A stretch of 64,000 nucleotides of DNA, taken from Theobroma cacao (lineage: Eukaryota > Streptophyta > Magnoliopsida > Malvales > Malvaceae). Below the pieces are notes generated by a model. The model did no database searches and was not told where the DNA came from. It saw only the letters and a list, made by a program, of their open reading frames with translations. The DNA lies in the NCBI RefSeq assembly GCF_000208745.1, contig NC_030854.1, positions 33,543,817-33,607,816 of the forward strand. The letters run 5' to 3'. The position numbers and the translations under genes are program-made. Below are positions 1 through 12,044 of this stretch, piece by piece. How positions within the stretch are numbered: the stretch's first letter is position 1; each line of letters starts with the position of its first letter.

Positions 1-1446
1 ATTTATTAATTAATATATTCAAACCCTTCCTTAAAAAATATATATATATTGAGAGGTGCAAGAGTTGCCGCATCGGCAAGTGCAGCTCCCCTAGGAGTCC
101 TCTTTTAGGGCAAGTGGAAGAGTTATTTGGCGGCTATCGACAGAAAAAGTAGTTGTACCAAAATTAAAAAGGATAATCAATTGGTAAAGTAAGTGGGCCG
201 AGAAAAAAGTCTTTTGGAACATATACTATGTCATGCCTGCCATTAATTTCAGGATTCTATTGTCGCCTTTTCCTTTTCTTAGTATTTATTGCTAATAAAT
301 TAATTTCAAAATTATTAATATAGTTTTCTTTCCAAGAAAAAAAGTTATAAAACTATATGGGTATTTAATTTATTAGTTAGTATATGATTTTCTTACCTTA
401 ATAGCAAAGTTCGAGTTTCTCAATTATAAATAAATAAAAAAAGTTATGAAATATTTTTATTTTTTCAATGAAAATAAAAAAAAATTCTTTTGTTAAAGCC
501 AATAATTTTGAATACTTTAACTTATTTTTCCTTTTAAACTATTCCAATATTATGTCCAAATTCTTTTTTTTTTAACATCAACGACTTTAATTTTTTTTAT
601 GTTCTATATTAATATTTGATTTTTTTTCACTTTTTGTCATTAAAAATTATAACGCATCAATACTATAAAAAAATTTAAAATAAAGGCAAGGAACATTAAA
701 GTCATAGCATTTTGCTTTTTAAAATTTTTGCACCAAATCAAACATAAACATTTGATTTGAAAAAAAAAGTACAAGAAATTTTTGACATGATACTTAAAAA
801 AGATCTGGAACTATTCAAAAAAATTTTAATAAATTTTTATTTTTTATTATTTTTAATCAAATTCTTATATTTTTATTTTGATTCAAATAAATCTTTAGGA
901 TTAATTGTTGCTAATGAAAACATCATTTGTTATTCCATATCAAATGATGATAATAAATGTGGCATGATGATATGATTATGTGATATATTTCACCCTTATG
1001 TCATATAAATATAAAATGATAAATAATATTTTGATTAATGATAACTCGTCAATCATTAATCATAAGTGTCTATTTGGTCTAAAATAAAAAGTACTAAAAT
1101 TTAATTGAATGCAATAGAAAAATAAAATGCTTATTTGAAAGTTTTTTGAATAATTTAAAAGTTTTCCAAGTATTATGTAAAAAAATTCAAAAATTTTAAT
1201 TAATATAAGGCAGAATATTCAGCTTGACATGGAAGATAGAAGCTTCTATATTAAGTATAAATCTTCTTCGGAATCCATCTCTTTTATTAGTTGTATGCTG
1301 AGTATTAAGAAACCATTCCGATGTTGAAATTGAAACTTCACAAATCACATTAAAGAAATATGAGCCCCAACAAAAAGATAAAAAGCCCCCATCCCCTCCC
1401 CTCGCCTTCCCACATCTACTCTTCTAGTCCTTGAGCCATTTTCTCC
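1..1446. other. AT-rich intergenic DNA upstream of the F-box gene
   Basis: I see no supportable gene here. Positions about 750-1060 hold a low-complexity AT-rich stretch related to one at about 6590-6900: both share the block ttcttatatttttattt, then a run of taaat/gatta words and a cluster of cat/gat words. It is probably a decayed dispersed repeat. A TATA-like TATAAA lies at 1256-1261, about 190 bp before the F-box ATG, and the pyrimidine-rich stretch 1385-1440 looks like 5' leader. Confidence 0.5.
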
Positions 1447-2595
1447 ATGGAAACCATTCAATGCAGCAAACGACCTAAGAATGGTTCCTTTGATGATTCT
1501 GACAATGAAACCCTTTTACCAGGCCTCCCTGACGATCTAGCTCAACTCTGTCTCTCCTCTCTCTTTCCTTCCCTTCTTTTCTCTGTTTGCCACTCCTGGC
1601 GTCGCCTCCTTTACTCTCCTTCTTTCCCTCCCTTCTTCTCCCTCTACGCTCTCCTTTCTCCTTTGCAAAACCCCACCACAATAAGCCATGGGGAAGTTGC
1701 TTATCGAAACTCAATCGAATTCTTCTCCTTTGAGCCATTATCAGCAGCTTGGAGACCACTTCCCAGCCCTCCACAAAACCCTCCTCTTCATCTCCTCCAC
1801 CGCCACCCTTCTTTTCTATCTCGAAAACTCCCAATACAATCCTTGACAGTCTCCAACCATTTAGTACTCATAGCTGCCACAACTCACAATTTTTCCCCTG
1901 CACTTTCCAGCCCTTTGCTCTTCCACCCAGAGTCCAACCGCTGGTTTTACGGGCCCCAAATCTCCACCCCACGCCGGTGGTGCGCCACAGGCGCAGTCCG
2001 AGGGGTGGTCTACATGGCAAGCGGTGTTGTTGGCTTTTATTACAGAGGAGATGTGGCAAGGTCGATGGAACAGTGGGACTTAAACCAGAAGAGTGAAAGT
2101 TGGGGTTGGGAAAACAAGGCACAGCTTAAAGATGGAAGGTTCAGTAGGGAAGCAGTGGATGCAGTTGGTTATAGAGGGAAACTTTGCATGGTTAATGTCA
2201 AAGGCAATGCAGTGAAAGAAGGTGCGGTTTACAACGTTGAATTGGACAAGTGGGAAGAAATGCCCTGTGGAATGGTAGCTGGTTGGAATGGGCCGGCGGC
2301 AACGATGGATGAAGATGTGATTTATGTGATTGATGAAGTGAAAGGTTCTTTAAGCAAGTACGACGCTGAAAAGGATTGCTGGGTGGCGTTGATCGAGCTG
2401 GAACAGCTTAAACGTGCAGAACAAATCGCAGCAGGAAGAGGGAAGATTTGTGCGGTTTCAGCAAATGGGGAAAAAATTATAGTGGTGGATGTTGGGGAAG
2501 AAAGGGCTGCAGCCAGGTTCTGGGAGGTGGCGCCACCACCTGGGTTCGAAGTGGTTGCTGCGCATGTTTTGCCTAGAATTACTAGGCAGCAGTAG
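1447..2595 (+). CDS. F-box/kelch-repeat protein (SKIP25-like)
   Basis: This is an intact intronless reading frame of 382 residues. An N-terminal F-box covers about residues 24-65 (LPGLPDDLAQLCLSSL, then VCHSWRRLLYSPSF). Kelch-like blades follow, including the tryptophan-bearing pieces ESNRWFYGPQ, YNVELDKWEEMP and YDAEKDCWVAL. Proteins of this family are substrate adaptors of SCF ubiquitin ligases: the F-box binds a SKP1/ASK protein and the kelch propeller binds the target. The layout, with an LPGLPDDLAQLCL-type F-box and a kelch domain of about 300 residues, most resembles plant SKIP25-like proteins. The target cannot be read from the sequence. The ATG at 1447 is the first one after a CT-rich leader and precedes the F-box directly. 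The antisense frames across it are shadows. Family assignment is firm, subfamily less so. Confidence 0.9.
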   Translation: METIQCSKRPKNGSFDDSDNETLLPGLPDDLAQLCLSSLFPSLLFSVCHSWRRLLYSPSFPPFFSLYALLSPLQNPTTISHGEVAYRNSIEFFSFEPLSAAWRPLPSPPQNPPLHLLHRHPSFLSRKLPIQSLTVSNHLVLIAATTHNFSPALSSPLLFHPESNRWFYGPQISTPRRWCATGAVRGVVYMASGVVGFYYRGDVARSMEQWDLNQKSESWGWENKAQLKDGRFSREAVDAVGYRGKLCMVNVKGNAVKEGAVYNVELDKWEEMPCGMVAGWNGPAATMDEDVIYVIDEVKGSLSKYDAEKDCWVALIELEQLKRAEQIAAGRGKICAVSANGEKIIVVDVGEERAAARFWEVAPPPGFEVVAAHVLPRITRQQ

Positions 2596-5500
2596 TTCAT
2601 GTTCAAATCAGGTTTTGTTTCTTTTCTTCTCCCTTTATTTGTTTTATTTCCCTTTTTTCCTTTTTGTGATTTAGGGTTTGTGTTTAAATATATGAATTTC
2701 ACTTATGTACATGAGTTCAAATTTATGTTCCATCAATGCACTGCAATACTATACATTTATATGTTAAATTTTATCATTATGTTTTTTTGGATTTGAAGAA
2801 GGGAATTTGAACCTACTCCTTTAAGCAGGAAATTATATATCAATTAATTAATTAAATATCCAGATACTTGTCGTTATTTTAACAAGTCAGATCATATAAA
2901 AATCTTAAAAATAAATCATGCATATTGTGATTATATTTAAAAATTAATACTAAAAACAATGGTAAAAGCACTGTGCTCTACATGTGTATATTCAATCCTT
3001 GGAACATTTCATACAACTTAACAAAACCTACTTTTCTTAATTTTGTTTGTTTTTAAGTTAAATCAATAAATAAATTAACAAATTAAATAACTTTAGATTC
3101 AATATAAGAATCAAAGAGACTTTTCTGGAACCTTATTTTAAAGCTATAGTATATTTAATCAATCTGCTCAACCAACTTATTTAAGTAATGTCTTCGAAAA
3201 TTATTTTTTTAAAAAAGAAATTTATTTTCATCATTGACTTAAAAATTTCATACTAATAATAGACAACCTTCTTAAATTGGGCTTCAAAACCATCTATTCA
3301 TCAAATTAACTGTTAAAATCTTGACAAGATTTGACAGATGAGCTAGTGTCTGTCTAGTTGACAAACTTTATTCAATAATTTAAATACATATATATTTTTG
3401 GAAAGGTAATTTATATATATACATATATGATTCGAGGACTTCCTCAATAATGCTATTACTTTTGAGACAAAAAAAAAATACCATGGACTAATGTTACGTC
3501 CCTTTCTTTTTGTATGAAGTTGTGTGTGGCTCGTAACTTGACACGCCTATGCATTCATTCAGTCTAAAAGGAACTGTACGGCTCATTTAATAGCCTAACC
3601 CTATATTGTCTCCTAAATCGATTTATTTCAAATAGTTTCGAATAGTACAAGAAATTAATAAAAACCCAAAAAATTCCATGGATTTGGTGAACTTACTCGT
3701 GTCGTGTGCATTGCATTAATTTCCTTCTTTGCATTTGGTCAAAACCACATTAATTTTAATTTTAATAAATGAAATTAGCTAGTCGAAGGAAGCACCTTGT
3801 TTGATGAACTAACACCTACGTCCACTTAATTATTTGACCCTCTTATATATGTATTAAATGTACAACTTGGGTAAAGGAACAGTTGTACATTAAGAAAAGC
3901 TATATATCTTAATTAGTTTCTTCCAAGCTTTTGATGAAAACTTCTTTTGTTTATTAGAAAAAGAAAAAACCAACAACATGTTTATACCTGACCTTTTGTC
4001 CTCTACATCAATTTGATCCTCCCAAACTCTACCAAATCCACCAAGGTATTTCATATTAGGTTTGTACAACATTTAGTTGCCCTCTTTTGACTAAGAAAAT
4101 TGTATAAATTGTATACATGAAATGAAGTCTACAGTTTCTTATTCCCATGCATTTGAAGGTGCGAGGGGAAAGGAAGGCCTCGGACCTCAAGAGGGAAAGA
4201 AACAAAAGAAAATTGTGAAAAATAATCTTTCTCGTAAGCTTAATTCAAAAATATTATTTTTTATAATTTTAATTATTTTTGATCAATTTTTGACATGACT
4301 TGATAACAATACATTTTAAACAATTTCAAACAAATTAAAATGATTTCAGTTTTCTTTATCCCGTCATCCAGACAGAAATTTTAAAATTAAATCTTGATTT
4401 CTTTCTGGTCAAATACTGTCTATCGCGATCTAAAGTACAGAGATTATATTAAGCTATTTTTTATTTTATTTTATTTTTTTGGATGGTGGATCTTGGAGTT
4501 CTGAAGAGCGATGAATAGCGATTTTACTCTTTGCAGGCAACGATTTTGCTCAGGGAAAAGGAACAACTAAAACATGTTTGATGGATTTTATGGTAGTTCA
4601 CGATTTTGTTGTGTTTAAGATTAAGATGATTGTTAAGTATATTTGCTGGAGATTATGATTTTTTTATGAGATTTTGAGTTGAAATTGTTTAAAAAATATT
4701 TTGTGAAGGGCTATATTTTGTTTTTGTATAAGGGGAGTAAGCAAGGTCATCTCGATAAGGATATATTTTGTCTTACTTTGGAGGGTTATGGAGTTTTGTA
4801 ACCTATTTTTTATGAAATGTAAAATTTCATGGCTTAGCAAAAAAAAAAAGTATATGTTTTAGGTTCTTAAGTTTATTGGTTTATTCATAAAACCCCAAAG
4901 TTGAGGAGTTAAAATTGATTAGACTGGTTTTTAAGTATTACAAAACTGATTTTTAGGTATTACATAACTTAATCACTATGTGACTAGTTTTTAGGCATTT
5001 TGTGATTGGTTTTTAGACATTACGTGTTTGATTTTTAAGTAATGCCTAAGTCACACAATGCCTTACTCATTAGTCACACAATACCTTACTAACAAGTCAC
5101 GCAATACCTTACTAATAAGTCACACAATGCCTATCAACTAGTCATATCAATCAGTCACACAATACTTAAAAACTAGTTACGTAATACTCAAAGTCAGTCA
5201 TACAATATCTAAAGTCAGTCACGTAATGTCTAAAAATTAGTTACGTAATGCTTAAAAACCACAAAAACTATTGAATTTCATTTAACAAGATCAACAACTT
5301 CAGACGATACACCATATTACATTTAACAACATAATTAACAAATGTGCCTACTTAACAAAGAATGTTCAAAAGTTTTTCTTTATATATCAAAAATCACTTC
5401 AAAATGCTTCAAAATACTCAAAACGCTCAAAGGTTTTCTTCGTGTATCAAAAACTACTTCAAAATACTCAAAATGCTTAAACATTTTTTTTCTAATAAGG

Positions 5501-7797
5501 AATACTTCAGAGATAAATAGTCTGATGAGGAAAGCTCAAAGAATATGAGTTGGTTTGAGACGTAGACCTAAACATACTTGATTCGTTAAGAGATTTCGGA
5601 TTGAGATGCGAAGCGGGTCAATTTCATTAAAGATAATTTTATCTAAATTTTAATTTTTTTTATTAAAAATAATTAAAATTATAAATAAACTTATTATCAA
5701 AAATATCTTATACATGAAGTCTATTTAAAAAAAGAACTCAAGAAACAATTGGGTCTATATGGAAAAGTAAGAGATAAGGGGGGTTCACATGAAATGCTAG
5801 AAACTAAAGATTCAAAGACAAATGAGTAGAAAAATGCAAAGCTCCTACGACACCAACCTTTACTTATTTATTATTCTCTGCAATAGGGTATACACAAGCC
5901 TGATAGGAAACCTTTTTCTTTTGTCTTTCTCCTCCTGTCCATATGATTCATATTTTCACACGTCAAAAAACCTGTTTTTAGGTTGTAATAATTAATGCTG
6001 ACATGTAATAACTCCAAGATTTGTATTTTTATTTATTCTTAGTTGGATTTTAGTGCTTTGCCTAGAATCATCATCATCACGTAATGATTCCAACATGCTT
6101 ACTTCAAAATCTTTGAATTCTTTTTGGAGAATAAAGCATGACTGTGGCATAGGGGTATCTGATCATCTGTCTCTTATCCCCACGCACTGACATGCAGACT
6201 TGTCTGAGTTTCGGGCTTTTTGGTTTATGGACCCTTTGGACCTAAGTGCTTGGTTTATTCTGTCCGGTGGGTCTTTCGAATATATGATCATCAAAGCAAA
6301 ATGAAATTAAATTACAAGTCCAGTAACCATGATCTACAATCGTACAGCAAATTAGAGGACCTGCAAAGTTGCAACCTGAATTGAGTTTGATGGATTGGAG
6401 AAGAAGTTTGATATGCTCAAAATCAGCCCAATTAGGCATCCATTTTATCTTAACTTTTTATTTTCTTTTAGATTTTGCATTAAACGCATATAAATCAACA
6501 TTCATGTCTCTTTCTTTCCATTGCACTGCTCAATTCCAACAATGTCTTCCATCCATATATACTGAATTCTCTGTATTATTGATGAATAATTGAATAAGAT
6601 TTGAATTTAAATTTTGAAAAAGTTTTTAAATTATTTAAAAAAAATTTAAATAAGTTTTTATTCTTTTATTGTGTTAAATCAAGTTCTTATATTTTTATTT
6701 TAAATTAAATAGATTTTTATGATTAATAGTTGATTCATTTGTAATTAATTAAAATATTACTTATAATTTTATATTCATGTGATACTGATATAACACTAAG
6801 ATAATACTGATATTAATAATATAAATATCATATGGTCATATGATCATATCATCATGTCACTGTAGCATGCCACATCATTATTGTTATCTATTATAATATG
6901 CTAACATGCCACATTAGCGCCACAATAGAAAAAATTAATCTTAAATTTGACTCTTTTAAATTACTTTTGTAGTCACAATTTAAGAGAAGAAAACAACTCA
7001 TATCAAATTGCTCCATCTAATTATCATTGATTGTATACAACCATTTTTTACTATATATGAAAACCAAATACAAAAACTAACCACCTCTTTCCATTTTTTT
7101 TTAAAATTGTTTTAACAAATTGCAAATAGAGCTCACAGAAATCGATTAAAACTACGATTTTATCTTTGAATAATAGATTTAAAATAGTATTTTAATATGA
7201 TTTTATTTTATCTCAGTTGAATAAGGGGATGTGTTCAGAAAATTGAGTTCATCTTCTTTATTACCCATTCTTAACAAGGATGGTCTTCCAAGTCCTCTTT
7301 AAAATGTTTGTATAGACAGGTGCATAGAGTTTTGATTCTACGTTTTCGTTTTCGCTTTTTGCTTTGTAGTTAAAATATTTCATTTTTAACCCAAAAAATA
7401 TGAAATTTAATGAATGAATTTGTAGTTAAAATACCAAGGCAAATAAATCCATATTACAATTATATATCTATCTATTATAAATGAGCTATTCAAAAAGACA
7501 TTTTAATTTTAATTTTTGCTCAACATTTTAGATAAAAAAAGATTTTCCCCAAATTTACTTTAGTGCATTTTATTTGCCTTTCATGTTTTCTATTTTTGCT
7601 TTTTGGAATTACATGGACAAAGACGTCATCAAAATTAAAGACCCAAGCCTGCCACACAAAGTCGTAAGAGCCGCCCATGTGATGAGACCAAATGCACAAG
7701 TCCAAAAAGTTTCCAAAGAAAATTCATTTCATCTTCCTTTTGTTTTCTATTCAATTTCCTTTTTTTTTTTTTTTTGGTTTTTCACGTCACACCGTTT
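2596..7797. other. Intergenic region, AT-rich, no gene recognised
   Basis: Five kilobases with only short, low-complexity open frames. The 3' UTR of the F-box gene probably runs to about 2800. Contents worth noting are an oligo-A run at 4839-4849 ending a more GC-balanced stretch from about 4480, the bidirectional short repeat at 4915-5265, and the AT-rich repeat at about 6590-6900. I see no RNA gene. Confidence 0.5.
4915..5265. repeat. Bidirectional array of a short degenerate motif
   Basis: Roughly 4915-5035 contains several diverged copies of a unit like gactagtttttaggcatt. From 5036 to 5265 the reverse complement recurs many times as variants of agtcacacaatacctta and aaaaactagttacgtaatg. 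The two halves therefore form a clustered inverted repeat of a motif about 20 bp long. No coding frame runs through it. Origin is unknown; it could be a decayed foldback element or a minisatellite that partly inverted. Confidence 0.6.
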
Positions 7798-7804
7798 GGA
7801 TATA
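7798..7804 (+). promoter_or_regulatory. Possible TATA box of the GST gene
   Basis: The motif gatatatagg lies about 45 bp before the GST ATG. The position is close but possible for a short leader. Only the motif supports it. Confidence 0.3.
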
Positions 7805-7845
7805 TAGGTCATGTTGAATTATGAAAGGTTGAGATAGCAAACAGC

Positions 7846-8581
7846 ATGGCAGAAGTGAAGCTTTTCAAGACATGGTCAACCCAATTTGGTGCAAGGGTTG
7901 TTTGGGCTTTGAAGCTGAAGGGCATACAGTATGAAGCAATACATGAAGATCTATCCAACAAGAGTGCTTTGCTTCTTCAGTATAATCCTGTCTACAAGAA
8001 AGTTCCAGTGCTTGTTCACAATGGAAAACCCATCTCAGAGTCACTTGTAATTCTTGAATACATTGAGGAGACATGGAAGCAGAATCCGATATTGCCTGAA
8101 GATCCTTTGGGGAAAGCCAACGCACGCTTTTGGGCGAAATTCAACGATGAAAAGGTAATACTTTAAGTTTCTGAAAGGACTGGCATTTGTCACTGTTAAA
8201 ACGTGTTCACACCGTTTCTTCTTAATGCAGCTTCTACCATCGATCTGGAGTGCTTTCACCAAAGAAGGAAAAGAGCGAGAGGAAGCTATGGGTGCAGTGC
8301 TGGAGAGCCTGAAATTTGTAGAAGAAGAGCTCAAGGGAAAGAAATTCTTCGGTGGAGAGACGATAGGGCTGGCTGATCTTGTTTTTGGTTGGCTTGCCAA
8401 CTTAGCCCCTGTTTTTGAAGAGGTGGCTGGCTTGAAAATACTTGATGAGAGATATCCATTATTATTGGCCTGGCAGCCAGAGTTTTCAGAACATCCAATA
8501 ATCAAGGATTACTGGCCACCTCATGACAAGCTGGTCATCAAGTACCAGGCACTTTATGAGAAATATCATCCAGCAAAATGA
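7846..8581 (+). CDS. Tau-class glutathione S-transferase (two exons)
   Basis: Exon 1 is 7846-8154 and exon 2 is 8231-8581. The intron 8155-8230 has a gtaata donor and a tgcag acceptor in phase 0. The joined protein is 219 residues, normal for plant tau GSTs, and the single phase-0 intron is typical of the class. The thioredoxin-like N-terminal domain covers residues 1 to about 80, with the glutathione-site motif [11 protein letters not shown]; an all-helical C-terminal domain follows. Tau GSTs conjugate glutathione to electrophiles and bind small ligands in the cytosol during stress and herbicide detoxification. One oddity: the usual active-site context WPSPFGMRV reads WSTQFGARV here. The residue aligned with the catalytic Ser is therefore Thr12, with Ser11 just before it. 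The sequence from [19 protein letters not shown] resembles the GSTU9/GSTU10 branch. The substrate is unknown. Confidence 0.93.
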
Positions 8582-9329
8582 ACTGTTCTCAGGCTTTCCA
8601 TGAATAATTACCTTAGGCATCATATGGCTAGCAATAGTTTCAAACCATTCGTGTAGACAAGGCCCTTGAGTCTATTCAGTCGTATTACCATAAATGTGGG
8701 ACTTCCCCTTTTGCTCTGTTAAGAAACAGAAGTTGTAATAGTGGAGACAGATTGCCTTACGAATTATATCCAACATGTTGCTGATTTTAACACTTCTTAT
8801 CCATGAGATCTAGCTCCTAGACTGTAAAATTCAAAGAAACAACTTTATCAAATGGATTATAAGTGAATAATAAACAAAATAAATAAATGCAGGCTTCATG
8901 CTTAAATCTGCCAGTAATATGCATCATTGTTTCCCTTTCTTTATGCCTCCATATGCACAGTGAAATTTTTCTTGAGCCTGGCAGGTCCACGCCAAGCAAT
9001 AAGCTGCATATTTTGACAAACAGATAAGTCTAGATACCAATTGAATATGTGCTTTGTCTAGGATAACTAAATGCCAGCTAGGAGTAGACAGATATAAAAT
9101 AGTAATATTTGCCAGAAGCATCTAGTTTCTCCAAGACAGATTTTACATTCATTGTCTTTTGTGATAGAATGTGATGGAAACTATGAAAGATCATCCTTGC
9201 ATAGTCAAGAAATCATGTCCAATAAAAAAAGTAATAAAACTGCAAGATGAATGGGGCACAAATATAAGCTTTGAATACTACCATACATACTTTTCAGCCA
9301 TAAAAAATGTGAACAAGTAAAGAGATCCG
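8582..9329. other. Convergent 3' spacer between the GST and PPR genes
   Basis: No gene is seen. The stretch holds the 3' ends of two convergently oriented genes. The short open frames on the minus strand here show no recognisable protein features. Confidence 0.5.
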
Positions 9330-11999
9330 TCACCAATGATCTCCACAACTACATATTCCATCCTTGAAGATATGAAAGCGATTGGCATCTCTTACTAATA
9401 TTTCTCTTTGCATAATCATTGATATATACTTGGTCACAGTGTGACAATCCCCACAAACACGAAGGTTTTTCATGATATGCAATGGAGTCCCTGGCTTTGT
9501 GTTTAATAATCCAAATGCTATGGCAAGCCTTTCACTGTGCCCACAAAGCAGGTCTCTCTTCTCATCCTCTTCAATATCATGCAAAACATATCTCAGATCA
9601 GCAACATAACCTTCCTTAGCCATCAAACCAGAAATTATCCCTAGTAACTTAGTAACCTCATCAAACTGCTCAAAGAACTTGTCCCCAGTTCCAAACACAT
9701 ACAACCTTCTTTTAATTTCTATCCAGCTACATCCAGGATCTTTTTTGAGCCCTCTAGCTTTTATGGATTTTCGTATCATTCTAACTTGATCCCACTTCCC
9801 TAAAATGGCACATACATTGGATGCTAAAACATAATACCCAGTATCATTTGAATTTAACTCAAGGATCCGCTCAGAGACACGTTGTGCTACCTCTATGTTA
9901 CCACATGATCGACAAGCACTAAGTAGAGATCCCCATATACTTGCATCTGGCTTCATTGGCATTGAATAGATGAACTCCTCTGCTTTAGAAATCAATCCAG
10001 AACGAGAAAGGAGATCAACTACACAAGCATAATGTTCGATCCGAGGCTCCAAGTTGTAAACTTTTTTCATCCGATCGAAGGAAGCCAAACCCTCTTCGAC
10101 CAAACCTGAATGGCTACAAGCATAGATGATGGCAACAAAGGCAACATGGTCAGGAATAACACCAGTTGCTTCCATCTCTGCAAAAGCTCTCAATGCTTTC
10201 TTGCCTTCACCATACATCCCATATGCAGAGATCATAGTAGTCCATGTAACCACATCTCTCACTTTCATACGATCAAATACTTCGAGAGAAATTGTTAAAC
10301 TACCACATTTAGAGTACATTTCAATTAGTGCATTCCCAACTGGAACATCTGTTTCAAAGCCTAATCTGAAAATACATCCATGGATCTCTTGACCTTGCCG
10401 TTTGGCAGCAAGAAAAAAGCACATAGGCAAGATGCCTAATATAGTGGCCACATCAGCCCTCAATCCCTCAGTCCTCATTTGATGAATCAATTTCAAACCT
10501 AAAGTGAAATCCCCAGATTGAACACATGCTGTGATAATTGTATTCCATGAAACTCTATCATGAGTTTTCATGTATTCAAATATTTTCATAGAGTCATTTA
10601 TTTGCCCACATTTAGCATACATATCAATCATAGCATTATTGATAATGATATCAGAATCAAATCCCAGTTTAGTCACATCACAGTGAATTTTTTTTCCTAG
10701 GTCCTTGTCTGCTAACTGAGTAGAAGCAGAGAGGAGCATCACACAAGTGATAGAATCAACTTTCGAATCAATTTTCATAATCCTAAAAAGTTTCACTGCC
10801 TCATCATATTTTCCATATTGAAAATAACCGTTAATTATAGAGTTCCACGACACAGAATCCCTGCATATCATTCTGTCAAATACTTCACGTGAAGCCAGCA
10901 AGTCACCACATTTTGAATACATATCAATAAGAATGTTATCAGCAGTAGTATCACTCTCATACCTGCTTCTCTTCATGTACTCATGTACAAATTTTCCAAA
11001 TTCCAAGTCACGTAAATGACCACAAGCACATAGAACAGAAGTAATTGTCAGTAAGTCAGGTTCAAACTTATTAACCATCTGCATAAACAACAGGATCGAC
11101 TCTTTGAATAATTCCATCTGAGAATACCCGCATATCAATGTATTCCAACTAACAGTATCTCTAACTACCATCTCATCAAAAATCCTTCGCGCATCCACAA
11201 GCCTATTAAACTTGAAGTACATAGAAAGAAGTCCATTACTTACAACAACATCCCTGTGAAGTCCAATCTTCTCAACCAAACAATGAACTACCTCACCTTC
11301 TTTAACATCCACCAATCCACCACATGCAGGCAAAACAGTGGAAACAGTATAACAATCTGGCATAATTCCCGCCATTCTTGCCATATTATAAACTTCCAAT
11401 GCTTCTTCCCAATACCCATTTGCACTATACCCCGAAATCAAACTATTCCAAGACACAACATCTCTTTCAGGCATTCCATTAAACACCTTTAAAGCTTCAG
11501 CCAAGCAACCAAATCGCGCATACATATCCACCAAGGCATTCCCAATATACAAATCTGAGCCTAAACCCATATCCAACACATTCTCATGAACAACTTTTCC
11601 CATCTCAATATCAACCAACGCCGCACACGAGTTTGCAACAGAAGGGAATGTATACTTATCAGGCAAAACATCCATTTTTCGCATTTGGGTGTAAAACCCA
11701 AGTGCTTTAGAGAACAACCCATTGTGGGTAAGAGCTCTAATAACTGAATTCCATTGATAAACATTGCTTGTCGATGAAACTCGGTGGAAAACTGAGAGTG
11801 AAGAAGTTGGGTCTTTGAACTGAGCATATTTGCTTATAAGTTTACCAGAAAAGAGGACAGAGTTTTCAAGTCCTAGAGTTATAATTATCGAGTGGATTTT
11901 GTGCAGTTGTTTAGAATTTGATACAGATGATAATGCTTTTGTGATTGAAGAGTAAAGAATTTGATGCCTAGCTTCATGTAAAGTGTTAAAAGTTTTCAT
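9330..11999 (-). CDS. PLS-DYW pentatricopeptide repeat protein (At3g03580-like)
   Basis: This is an intronless gene encoding 889 residues from the ATG at 11999. The open frame extends 15 codons upstream to 12044, but that codon is TTG, so I choose the internal ATG that opens MKTFNTLHEARHQ. P, L and S repeats run through most of the protein and are easily seen as recurring DVVSWNSLISGY and NALIDMYAKCG phrases. E and E+ motifs follow (PDASIWGSLLSACR and so on), then a C-terminal DYW deaminase domain with GHSERLAIAFGL and CGDCHT, which supply the zinc-binding His/Glu and Cys residues. DYW proteins carry out C-to-U editing of organelle RNA. The last three residues are DHW instead of DYW. The N-terminus is short with no clear presequence, so the organelle cannot be assigned. 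The overall layout resembles the Arabidopsis At3g03580 type. Confidence 0.93.
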   Translation of the reverse strand: MKTFNTLHEARHQILYSSITKALSSVSNSKQLHKIHSIIITLGLENSVLFSGKLISKYAQFKDPTSSLSVFHRVSSTSNVYQWNSVIRALTHNGLFSKALGFYTQMRKMDVLPDKYTFPSVANSCAALVDIEMGKVVHENVLDMGLGSDLYIGNALVDMYARFGCLAEALKVFNGMPERDVVSWNSLISGYSANGYWEEALEVYNMARMAGIMPDCYTVSTVLPACGGLVDVKEGEVVHCLVEKIGLHRDVVVSNGLLSMYFKFNRLVDARRIFDEMVVRDTVSWNTLICGYSQMELFKESILLFMQMVNKFEPDLLTITSVLCACGHLRDLEFGKFVHEYMKRSRYESDTTADNILIDMYSKCGDLLASREVFDRMICRDSVSWNSIINGYFQYGKYDEAVKLFRIMKIDSKVDSITCVMLLSASTQLADKDLGKKIHCDVTKLGFDSDIIINNAMIDMYAKCGQINDSMKIFEYMKTHDRVSWNTIITACVQSGDFTLGLKLIHQMRTEGLRADVATILGILPMCFFLAAKRQGQEIHGCIFRLGFETDVPVGNALIEMYSKCGSLTISLEVFDRMKVRDVVTWTTMISAYGMYGEGKKALRAFAEMEATGVIPDHVAFVAIIYACSHSGLVEEGLASFDRMKKVYNLEPRIEHYACVVDLLSRSGLISKAEEFIYSMPMKPDASIWGSLLSACRSCGNIEVAQRVSERILELNSNDTGYYVLASNVCAILGKWDQVRMIRKSIKARGLKKDPGCSWIEIKRRLYVFGTGDKFFEQFDEVTKLLGIISGLMAKEGYVADLRYVLHDIEEDEKRDLLCGHSERLAIAFGLLNTKPGTPLHIMKNLRVCGDCHTVTKYISMIMQREILVRDANRFHIFKDGICSCGDHW

Positions 12000-12044
12000 G
12001 AAGTTCAAGCATGTTTTTGCAGTTGGGTTTGGGTTTCCCTCCAA

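Noticed and set aside
1475..2702. Antisense frames over the F-box gene
   Set aside because: They are opposite-strand shadows of a well-supported coding region and show no protein features of their own.
4480..4850. Possible LINE 3' tail ending in 11 A residues
   Set aside because: No matching target-site duplication and no recognisable LINE protein motif.
11561..11827. Alternative-frame ORF inside the PPR gene
   Set aside because: Same-strand shadow of the 889-residue PPR frame.
12000..12044. N-terminal extension of the PPR protein
   Set aside because: The first codon is TTG; plant nuclear genes normally begin at ATG, so the ATG at 11999 is preferred.
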